Shown here piece after piece: positions 11,040-20,838 of a stretch of 64,000 bases of DNA. The position numbers and the translations under genes were made by a program. Location of the stretch: positions 1 through 64,000 of the forward strand of contig MU839846.1 in NCBI GenBank assembly GCA_030411725.1. The letters run 5' to 3'. This stretch comes from Echria macrotheca (Eukaryota > Ascomycota > Sordariomycetes > Sordariales > Schizotheciaceae). Position 1 is the first letter of the stretch, and each line of letters starts with the position of its first letter. The notes under the pieces are model-generated. The model ran no database searches and was not told where the DNA came from. It saw only the letters and a program-made list of their open reading frames with translations.

Positions 11040-14000
11040 ATATCTACGCTTATTTTCGCGTAAATCTAATTAATTAAGTATTATACCCTTATATTTACTA
11101 TAAAAATACTTAATCCTATAACTAGTTATATATTTCGTACCTTATAATCATTCATTCTTATCTTTATCCCCTTAATAAGTAAGTTACAAAATACCTTATT
11201 CTACTTAAACGGTACGTTAAATATTAGGCCCTATAACAATTTTACGTACGAAACCGCTACATAATATAAACTAATAGTAAACTCCTTTATAATTATATTA
11301 ATAATAACCTTATTTAGTATAATCCCCTATAACTTATAAACCGTAATAGTATAATACGGTATAAGTAAAAACTAAGTTTTAATATAGTTAAAAACCCTAA
11401 TTATATATTTTTACTATATTTTTAAAATTAAAACTATTAGCTTACCATTATAATAAAGCTCTTTTTTATTATAAATAAACGTAAAGCTAATATAGTTATT
11501 AAATATTATTATTACTATGTCCGAAAGCTTAATCCTAATTTTAATATCCGCTAGCGTATTAGTAGGTTAAGATATATACGATATAGTATTTTATACGCTA
11601 TTAACTAATTTTATATTATTCCAAAAGTTTTAAATTAATATTATATAGTAATTAATATATAGGGCTATTATATTTAATAATTTATTAGCGTTTTCTGACT
11701 TTATAGTAACGGTTCCCGTGTTTATATAAGTAACTACAACTATTAAGGTAAAACTTATAAGGTAAAATATATATTCCTTATTATATACCTTTACTTTACT
11801 TTTTATAAAATATACTTAAAGTACATAACTAAAGCTAGCGATTTCCTTTTACGTAAAACGTAATACATATTTTAAGGAAAAAAGCTTTTAAAACTTTATA
11901 AAGTATTTTAATATCCGTAATTCCTTAAAAGCGGTATAAAAAAAAGCCTAGTTTTTATTTTATTAACGTTATATAATATATAAAAAAATTAAATAGTTAA
12001 AGGCAAAGTAGTAGTTTACGCCTTTTATTTCCAATAACTATTAATTTACCTTTACTTACGGTATATATAAAAAAAGGGACCCTATAAAAGGTAATTAAAA
12101 GAAGTTTTTAATAAAAATAACGCTAATATTACCAAAATACATATTTTAACGGCTAAGGAAAATCTTACGTAGGTAATTATTAATTTACGCAAATATTTTA
12201 AAGCTAATTATATTCTTTTTATTAATTACTAAATAGTAAACTTTTTAGAATTTATACTATAAAACGTTTAATACCCCGTGAAAGGTTTCGCCTAACGGTT
12301 ATAGTTAGCTACTAACCAGTAATTTAAAGAGGAAATATAACGTTTAACCGCCAATATTATTATTAGCTATACTAATAGGTATAACCTTAACGATAAACAA
12401 CCTATTGTTTTTTATAGTTTCCTACTAAAAATATACGAAAAGGACCCTTACTATATATAACTTACCCGTACCGTTATTACCGTTAATTTAAAACAGTAAG
12501 GGTTCCGGTACTAATTTACGGAGTAACTCCCGGTAATATACTATTACTATATTATATACCTACCGTTACTTTAAATTTAACGTATTGTAAGTATTTAGCG
12601 GTAAATATTTTACGTTATAATTACTAAAGTTTATAACTTTTAACTTATTTTAATATTTATTAAAAGTAAAGCCTAAATAGCTAAACTAGCTAACGTAATT
12701 ATATTAATTGTATATAAAGTTTATATTACGGAAACTAAGCAAATTAAGCCGCTTATCCATATTAAGCATTTACGGATTTATCCACACTAACTTTTACTAA
12801 TCCTTAAGGTTAAAATTATTATTTACAATAATCTCTATTTTAAATTAATTAGGTTCCAGCTTTAAATTCTTAAATTTAATATAATTATAACTATCAGTAA
12901 ATAGGTTCTTATACTTTAAAATCGTAATAAAATATTCAAAAGCCATTATAATATTAAAAAACTTATACCCATTAATAATTAATAAGTTTTTTAATTACTT
13001 ATAGGGGATATTAAGCGTAAGCTTTATACAATAAAAGTTAGGAAACTATAAATAGGTTTTTTTCGACTTATAGTACGGTATATAAAGTGGAATCCACGTT
13101 ATATAATCTACCTATAGCTCCTACCCCCTTACCTTTATCGTATTTTAAAAATTTACTATTTATAAATACAATATATACTTATATTATAACGGCCTTTTAA
13201 AGTAACCCTTATAATTAGAGGACTTTACCTTTAAACCCTTAAGGGTAATATAAAGCCTTCGCCTTTACTCCTCCAAAAGCTTACAGTTTATATTTACTAC
13301 AACGTAACTATCCTCCTACAACGGTAAATCTAACAGTATATAACAGCACTTTTACACCGAAATATCCCTCTTACTAATTAACTTATTTAATAACTTAAAT
13401 ACAAACAAAAGTATTAAATTTTAGTTAAAAACGTAAAAAAGGATTATACGCAATAACTTAGCGTAAGTAATTAACTAAATCTCTACCTTTAAATAATATT
13501 TGCTTATATAGTTAAAAACGGCTTATACGTCGTAATAAGGGGAGATATCCGTATTAACCAGTTAGTATAACGAAACTAATAGATTATATTAGTTAAGGTA
13601 GGTATTATTCCGTATAGGGTTAAAAGTCTATACCTTTTTACCCTTAAACTAAATTATATCTAGCTTAATATACTTAAATTTAAAAAAGTAAAACTAGTAC
13701 TTTGGTTTTAATTTTAGCGGCTTAAAGGGTTCTAACTTTTTAGCGTTCGTAATTACTTACTTTACGGCCCTATAGCTGTTATTTTACGCCTTTTTAACCT
13801 ACTTTAAAACGCGTAGATAATAGGTTAAATTACACTTATACTTTTAATAATAATTAATAATCTAGTTTAATTAACCTTAAATTACCTTCGTTTCTAATAT
13901 TATAATTAAAAGTAAATCACTTTAATCTACGCTTATTATACGGTTAGAGTTTATTATACTAAAATAGTAATCCTAGGATCTTGCCTACTGTTCCCTAAAG

Positions 14001-14560
14001 TTATAATTTTTTAAATTTACTATTAGAGCGTTATAAAACTAGAAGAGGTTGTAGGAGTAGTTGCTTTTGTGCTTTTGCTACTTATAGTACGTTTAATAGT
14101 TTGTAAGCCCAAACTTTTTCTTAAGGATAATTTTCCTAAACGCGGTATTATATGCGTAAAAATATTACGTTATAATATAGGGATCTTCGCGTAATAAACG
14201 GACAAATATTTTTATTTGCTTTTTATCCAAAGCTACCTTTTAAATATTATATTTTAATATGTGCTAGTAAAGGCTTTTCTAGTAGAAATTTACCGGACTA
14301 AGCGTAATAAACGTAGCGGGTATACCTAGAATCGGCGTAAAGGATTTTAACTATTTTTGGAGCTAGCTCTAGAATAGTTAGGTTTTTTTAAGCAAAGTAC
14401 TAGTACGGATTATATTATTAAGTAGTATTGTGGATTTTAGAGTCTTTAGCCGCCTTAACGTATCCTTTAGCTAGTTTAAAAATATTTTATTACAGTTAGA
14501 CTTCTTTATATAGTACGTACTATAGTTATATAATTATTTTTATAATAAAGTATTTAATAT
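11040..14560 (-). pseudogene. RIP-degraded Helitron Rep/helicase (RepHel)
   Basis: Reading the minus strand from high to low coordinates gives Helitron landmarks in order. About 14,350-14,240: GIPATFITLS, NFYWKSLYQH. About 14,200-14,050: REDPYIIT and KKKFGLTNY, matching the RENPHIA... and KKFG-x-TD(H/Y) segment of Helitron_like_N. About 13,850: CNLTYYLRVLK (normally ATYCLR). About 13,570-13,330: NTDISPYYDVQAVFNYISKY and KRDISV. About 12,490-12,450: Pif1-type Walker A GNNGTGK. About 12,400: IANNNIGGTL-like. About 12,230: a DEKSMI-like block with D read as N. About 12,100: a GDFFQLP-like block. Stops replace Gln/Trp throughout. The element termini were not located; the N-terminus may reach about 15.6 kb. 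Confidence 0.8.
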
Positions 14561-16679
14561 AATAAAGTAAAAAGTATAATATTTAGTAAAGTAGTTGTTT
14601 TATTACTTTATTAAATACGTAAGGTATTTTTTATAGGTAAATTATTACTATTTTATTTCGATAAAGTTCTTAGTTTTATAGGGGAAAAGGCTAAAAAAAG
14701 TAAAGGAAAAAAGCTTTTGCAATTAATTAAATTTATTTAAGGGGGTTTATTAAAATAAGAGTATTAAAATATAATTTATAAGTAATAGGGTTAAGTATAA
14801 TAATACGTAATTATACTTATCTCCCTTTTTACTATTTACGTAGTTTTATAACTACCGTAGCTTTAACGCCTTTATTATTAAATTAAGTACTATTATTTCG
14901 TTTACACCCTTCTTTTTCGCCTTACTATTTCCCTTTGTAAAAGGCCTTAAATCTACTAGATTTTTACTAAAGTTATTATTTACGAACTAAATATTTACTA
15001 ATTATAAATATTTTTATTTTTTAGTAATTAGCTTAAGTTCTTTTAGCTAAGGGTAAAATCTTTATAGCTAATATAATTATATTATAGGAACTAGAGCTAG
15101 GTTTTTATTATACGCTTTTATATGCGGAAGCAAGTACGAAACTAGCAATTTACGTATATATTACTATTAATACCCCGGGATTATAAAATTATAATCGTAA
15201 AATCTAAAGGTAAGAGAGGGAGTTAATTATATACCTAATTAACGTTATAAAGAAAGTAAATTATATAGTTTTTATATTAATATTATATACTATAGTAAGT
15301 ATAAACCTTAACGTTAACGTATATTTTAATGATAAATATTTCCTCCGCTAATAGTAACTTTAATAAATATTTTAATATAATATTAAGGTTTATATAATTT
15401 TCCGTAAAATAAAAAAAAGGCTAGTTAAGTATCTTTTTACTATTTTTAATTTAATAACGATTATAATAGTTACGCGTAGCCCTAATAAGTTTAACGTTAA
15501 ATTACTTTTATTTATAATAAGGGTAAAAGGTTATTTTCTTTACGCTAAGTTTATCATTAAATTTTTTTTAATAGCTAAATCCACCTCGCTAAAAGGGTAA
15601 GCCTAATTATTACTATTGTAAATTAAATCCCTTTTGTTAAAGAGGAAAGTATCTTAAAGCTATAAAGCTATAACGTTAAGCCTATATATTAGGGCTAAAG
15701 GCGGTATTAATAGCGGTAGTAGTAATGGTAAAACTGGTACTGGAGCGGTACGATAATTATTTTAGCCTAAAGGCTGGTTACGCTTACGGGGCCGGAAATT
15801 AAAATCCTTAAGTTTTTTAAACTCTTACGACTATATATAACTAAAACTTATAAAAATATTAAGGTAGATAAGTTTAAGATCTAATAGTTTTTAATTATTT
15901 TCCAGCTCTTTGTTTATTATAAAATTATTATTAATATTATTACTAATATCGTTTTACTAACTTCTTTTATATAACTTTGTAAATAGTAATATTAGTAATA
16001 ATTCCTTACTAGTATACCTTTTTATACGATATTACCGTTAAATTATAAGTAGCTTTTTATTTATAATAACCTAATTAAGGGTATATATTAGATTTTTGCC
16101 TTAATAATAATATTTAGTAATTAAAGTGTAATTAATAGTATAATTAGGTATTATTATAGGGGCCGGGGCTAGTATAAAAGGTATAGAAGCGTAGGATTTC
16201 TGCAAAATAGCTAATTAGTAAGGAGTTAAAAGGGTAATAGGGTAATATTTTAAATTATAATATAGGCTATATTTATCTTTTAGCGGTAGCGTAAGTAGGG
16301 TTTTATAGGTTTATTTACGTTTATATAATTGTAAAATTAATTAAGCGGCTAAAGCTTAGTGTATTTAGTATACGTTTAATATATTTATAAGCTAAAGTCC
16401 GTTATTTTAGGCGCGGATGGATTGTTTTGATATTGGAAAAAACCTATAGTAAGCTGCAGGGAAAATGGTTGGGAATTGATTATCGTTTGCGGTAAGCCGT
16501 AGTCCGACGTTTTTAAAGCGGCTCCGCTACAGATCACGTACTGTAGAAACTTATCTTATTAGTTTTTTTTTCAGACCTAACCGGCAAAGTGGTAACGTAA
16601 TAGCTATCTGACGACAGGATTAACTATAATATGATTATAAAGAGTAATGTTACGATTATATATTGTAATGTAAAGTATT

Positions 16680-16846
16680 TGTCACGGTACCACTCCCGGC
16701 CAGCCACCGCACTCCTGCCGGAGTGCCGGCGGTCGGTGGCCGGGTCGTCACCATGTATATAGGGACATCCATAGCTTCCTCTCTTCCTTTCCTCTCCTCG
16801 CACAATCATAAGTCTTTCTCCTGGACCCAAGGTTGGCCTCGTGACA
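16680..16846. mobile_element. Solo LTR (167 bp, TG..CA, 5-bp target duplication)
   Basis: A GC-rich, un-RIPped block starts TGTCACG and ends CGTGACA, so the ends are inverted as in LTRs. It is flanked on both sides by the identical pentamer GTATT (16,675-16,679 and 16,847-16,851). Inside is an imperfect GC palindrome around 16,697-16,743 (CCGGCC..CACTCC / GGAGTG..GGCCGG). There is no internal domain, so it is a solo LTR or a minimal LTR element. Two overlapping short ORFs across it are chance. Confidence 0.8.
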
Positions 16847-18318
16847 GTATTAGCTTTATATTTTTTTATGATAATAAAAACTTTTTTCATACTAAAAATA
16901 AATATGACTTTTACGTTATTGTTAAGGTTACGCGTAATTTTGTTAATTTATAGCTATTTAAAGGGGTTTAACCTAATTAGCCAAATAACTTTCTAAGTAG
17001 TAATTTTAACCTTTATACTAAAATAGTAATTTAGTATTTAAATGATATTATTACTAACCGTGATAATTTAGCAATTTTAGGGTTATTACTAAATAAAGTT
17101 AAATACGTTAAGGTGAGTTTATATAACTATAAGAATATATTGTATATTTCCCGACTGTATTGAAGTTTTATTAGACCTAGAAGTGATTAAAATCTTTTTT
17201 TAGTTAGAATTAAATAGTAATTTTAAGTTATTTAAAAACTACTTATATTATAATTATATTATTGTAAGCTATTCGTTATGTTGAAAATTTTAACTTCTCA
17301 TATTATATTTTATTATTAGTTAGGTTAGTTAGTAAATTAATATTTTAAAAACTTTGTTATTAAAGGTTTTAGTATAATCCCTAAGGTTATTAAATCAAGT
17401 ATTAAGATATATAAGGTAATAGAAGTTAATATTACGGATCAGCGGAAACTGTTAAAGAAAGTGTGTTAAAATAAAATATTTGGGTAAAAAGTTAGCTTAA
17501 AAAGGCTTTTTATGAAAAATTTTGCTTTCGTTTAAAAAAAGTTGTTAAATAGTAGTATTTTATACTTAAAGATGTATTCATACGGTAGTAATTACATTTT
17601 AACCCTTTTAACGAATATACTAGCTAATTTACAGCATAACCTAGTATATTTTACTTACATAGATTATTTAAACGTTATAAGGCTAAAGATTTATAACTTT
17701 AACAAATATTTCTACTTATACTAGTAAATAAGAAGGTTTCTTTAGGATAGAAATTAGTATTTTTACTATTAGAACTTTAATTAAATTAAGAGTTTTCGTA
17801 ATAAGTTCCATAATACTAAAGCTTCCCTTTTCTAGCTTTTTGCTTTAAAATTAACTCTTCCTTTAGATACATTACGCGATTTTACCTTAGCTTTATTTCT
17901 TTAACATTAACTTTTACAGTAAAAAGGTATTAACTTTACAAATAATAGTAATAAGCTTTAACAGATACTAAATTAGTAAACTCTAGTAATAAATATATCC
18001 GTAAAACCTAATCCTATCTGGAAGACAATTTTGCTGTACAGGGTGTTTTTTTTTTGCTGAAGAAATTACGTCATAAATTATGTTATAAATGATAAGGATT
18101 TCTGCGATACGAAAAACAGTGGGTCCGGCCTTTGCAGTATACTACGTACTCTACAGAACCACAACTACTATGGTAGGGCTTGGGTAAGGGGCTTACTTCT
18201 ACCTATCTTTTAGTTAGGATTTTGTTGTTTTGTTTTTTTCTTTTCCTTTATAACTAAACTATAGCCTTAAAAAGGTGGATTTAGCCTATTTACGCGTGAA
18301 ATTATTTAAATAGATAGG

Positions 18319-18413
18319 GAAAATTGCTAGGAGCGAAGTGAGGTTGGGAAGTGCCCCGGAGCTTGCGGAGGGCCGCGTAACCGCCTTACGAAGCAACGCC
18401 CGCAATTTTAACA
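18319..18413 (-). repeat. ~95-bp GC-rich mini-MITE, copy 2 (inverted)
   Basis: Minus-strand reading starts TTAAAATTGCGGGCGTTGC, shares the CCCTCCGCAAGCTCCGGGG core with the copy at 9297-9393 and ends CTAGCAATTTTCC. It lies exactly at the edge of the AT-rich island. Confidence 0.6.
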
Positions 18414-18415
18414 GT

Positions 18416-19044
18416 TAAACTAAAGTTAAATACGGTTAAGGATTAAGGGGTAGGACGTAGAAGTCGCGGGGGAGGTAAAAGCTTACGAAAAAGTTATAGG
18501 GAAGATATAGTCACGGCCCTGGCCGGGGTCGTACTAGCATATATCCACAGTTAGGGTTCTGAGGTACTGACCTTAGGATTCTGGCAATCCTTTTAGAAGG
18601 CTGGTCAATTGGGTGTGGGTCTGGTTGAAAAGTTGTCACAGCAGGTATTTATAAAAGTAGATAAATGCACCTATTAAGCCTTATGCTTTATCCCTCAACG
18701 TTTCTGCAGAGCTATTGTATTCCAGAAATGGAGCATCATCGTTCACGGATCATTGTTATAAAAGCCTCTAGGTCCATATTTATTTACGCGCTAGCGAGAA
18801 CTGACAGTTGTTGAAACTATCTTCTGCTACAAAACCATCTTCCAAGTAAATGAGTGGGCGCAGAGTAGGCATCCGAAACAGCATCCCAACCCGTCCATAT
18901 GTGCATTTTCGCTCCATACCCAGTCCGAGAACAGTCCCTGAATGGGAGCGGGGAACGGATTTGTCGTTCGGGGACCTGGATAATATCCCCTCGTTGTCAG
19001 TCAAGCGAGGGCTTCACTGGTACTTCTCTTGACATACCAAACGC
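18416..19044. other. Border zone between island and genic DNA, no gene seen
   Basis: Base composition returns to normal here. Short ORFs on both strands have no recognisable features. The last part is presumably the 3' flank of the minus-strand Cys-rich peptide gene. Confidence 0.6.
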
Positions 19045-19254
19045 TCAGCAAGAGATATCGCTGGGGTTGAAGGTGCAAAACCCAGACGACGCGCAGGATA
19101 GGAACTGGCAGTTGCCGTTCAGGCACGTGGAGCCAGCCGGGCAGCCACGCTTCTGGAGGTTGGCAAGTGCCTCAACCTCGGCCACTGGGTCAGAGACAGG
19201 GGCTGCCATGGTGAAGGCCACGAAGAGGGCGGTGATGACAGCGACGGCCTTCAT
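19045..19254 (-). CDS. Small secreted Cys-rich peptide with Kex2 site (candidate effector)
   Basis: A 69-residue precursor. Residues 1-17 form a classic signal peptide (MKAVAVITALFVAFTMA, cleavage probably before AP). A short acidic propeptide follows and ends in Lys35-Arg36, a Kex2 processing site. The predicted mature peptide is about 33 residues with six cysteines (38, 44, 49, 54, 60, 69), an even number that allows three disulfides, and a Gly/Ser-rich spacing reminiscent of knottin-like peptides. The ATG sits in a good context (ACAAGATG) after an A/C-rich leader, and a TATAAA-type box lies near 19,380. There is no intron. It lies about 0.6 kb from the repeat island, a common setting for fungal effectors. 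Function is unknown: effector, antimicrobial or signalling peptide are all possible. Confidence 0.8.
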   Translation of the reverse strand: MKAVAVITALFVAFTMAAPVSDPVAEVEALANLQKRGCPAGSTCLNGNCQFLSCASSGFCTFNPSDISC

Positions 19255-19376
19255 CTTGTCGGGAATGTTGGAGGTCTTAGGTATGATCTTGATGTTGTTT
19301 TTGTGGTTGAATGGTAGCTGGTGTGCTGTGTGATGATGGTGAAGGAAGAAAAGCCAGCAACGAGGAACTGAGGTCT

Positions 19377-19385
19377 CCTTTATAC
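19377..19385 (-). promoter_or_regulatory. TATA-like box of the Cys-rich peptide gene
   Basis: GTATAAAGG on the minus strand, about 125 bp upstream of the start codon. The intervening leader is rich in CA and free of in-frame structure. Assigned by sequence and distance only. Confidence 0.45.
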
Positions 19386-20838
19386 TTTTCAGGTCCTTCT
19401 TGGACAGGAATCTCCTGCGTTCAACCTCAACGCCCTTGGTTGATGCCCATCCTGTCTCCTCATTCTACTGTGCGCAAACACACGAGGCATGGCGGCTCGC
19501 TTGTCCGATGAACCGGTCTACCGATGATGATTATTCTCAGGAAATAAAGCTCCCAGCCTTGCTTTCTCTATGGATCTTCTTTTTACATTGGTAAGCCCAG
19601 GGTAGCTGCTGTTTACTGTACGGGCGCGGTACAAGCTGAGCCCTCCACCCTATCAAGCAAAGCTCCCATGTGTTTATTTTAGCCTAAACATCCTCTACCA
19701 GTATTTCGATGGGTTTACCTGGCCTCGAACATGGTCCTGAGCAAGGAGAGTGAGCTTGTGATTGAAGTGTGTTCCGGGCCTGCTACGGGTGTTGCCGCAG
19801 CTAATCCTCTGACGCAACAATTCTGACGTTCAGTCCCACAAGTAGCCGGCGGGACGGGGAATAACGTCCGGTGTTGGGCAACGTAAAACTTTTGTCGACC
19901 TCTTGCTTCCCCATGGTCAAGACGGAAACTTAACTTCTGCAAGTAATTTAGCCGGAGTGGAGAAAAAGCTTGTCTTTTGCAGACCAATGCTTACATGCAT
20001 GCGGGTAATCCAGGCGCGATTCCGCATCCCCTCAGAGAGAGACGATGGACGTGTGCCTCAGTACAATGGTCAGACTCGCAAGGCGTGTGAGAGGCGGCTA
20101 GCTACTCTTGCCTACCTACCGGACCGAGTTCCCGTCATGTATCACCCACGGACATAATGTTTGGGTTCTGATCTTTGGACCGAGATACACTTGTTCTGTG
20201 TGGACACTTACGACCATAAATATTTTTCGGCGCCATGTCCGAATAGAGACGAATACGCAGGTACAATAGAACCCGAGAGGCTCGGGCCGTCATCCGCGGA
20301 ACATAACATTATGTGGGGACCGACTCACACGCCCGAAAACCACTTGTCTCATTACGAGAAATATGTCAAGCTACCTACCTAGGGAGTGTGGATATCAGGG
20401 AAACGGCATTTCCATGGAACTTGCTGTGGAGAAGGCAAGCTGGGCTCTATTCAAATTCTGTCTGGACTAGAACAACTGCTGAAACCCTTGGGGCTAATAA
20501 GAGCATGAGTCGAGGGTGTTCTAGGTAGTTAGTCCTTTTGAGACGTGCAACTGTGATTGAGAAACGGAAATTAGGTATCATCTAGCTTCGAATAGCAGTT
20601 GAACGCGCTTTAGCGAATACGACTAGCGGGTAGATACCGCGTCCCGAGCCAGATTCACGCGGCATCGGCCAAGTAGGTAGGTAGGCCTGTCTCATGGTAA
20701 GTCAAACTCATCACAAACAGCCAATAGGAACAGGGCCAACTTTCCGCATTTTCCCCTGCTCTTCCCTGTTCTAACCCCGCATCGGGTGGTGGTGCAGCTT
20801 ACCCACCACAACAACTTGGACATCATACCGATGGAGAC
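19386..20838. other. Intergenic region, no gene seen
   Basis: About 1.45 kb between divergent genes (peptide gene leftwards, HET gene rightwards). Short overlapping ORFs show no family features. It contains two copies of the dispersed TACCTACCTA/TAGGTAGGTAGG motif (about 20,371-20,383 and 20,673-20,686). Confidence 0.6.

Larger units (their letters stand above)
1..18415. repeat. RIP-degraded AT-rich transposon island
   Basis: Very AT-rich sequence in which TA-rich words dominate and the readable protein relics carry TAA/TAG/TGA where Gln or Trp codons are expected, and Tyr where Cys is expected. This is the C-to-T (CpA) signature of repeat-induced point mutation. No ORF above about 90 codons survives. 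Sub-elements are listed separately. Stretches with nothing recognisable beyond degraded AT-rich DNA are about 40-1440, 1583-3911, 8366-8990, 9442-10380, 15.0-16.67 kb and 16.85-18.3 kb. The right border is sharp: normal base composition begins near 18,415-18,500. Confidence 0.9.

Noticed and set aside
16624..16953. Opposed 88- and 76-codon ORFs
   Set aside because: Both cross the solo LTR and its target duplications; they result from its higher GC content.
17542..17724. 60-codon ORF in AT-rich DNA
   Set aside because: Composition (Tyr/Asn/Leu/Ile) is what random AT-rich sequence gives.
9297..18413. One 9.1-kb transposon bounded by the 95-bp inverted repeats
   Set aside because: Each 95-bp block has its own short inverted ends, and Helitrons lack such repeats; two independent mini-elements are simpler.
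18899..19333. 144-codon plus-strand ORF
   Set aside because: Antisense to the Cys-rich peptide gene, which has a signal peptide, Kex2 site, TATA-like box and good start context.
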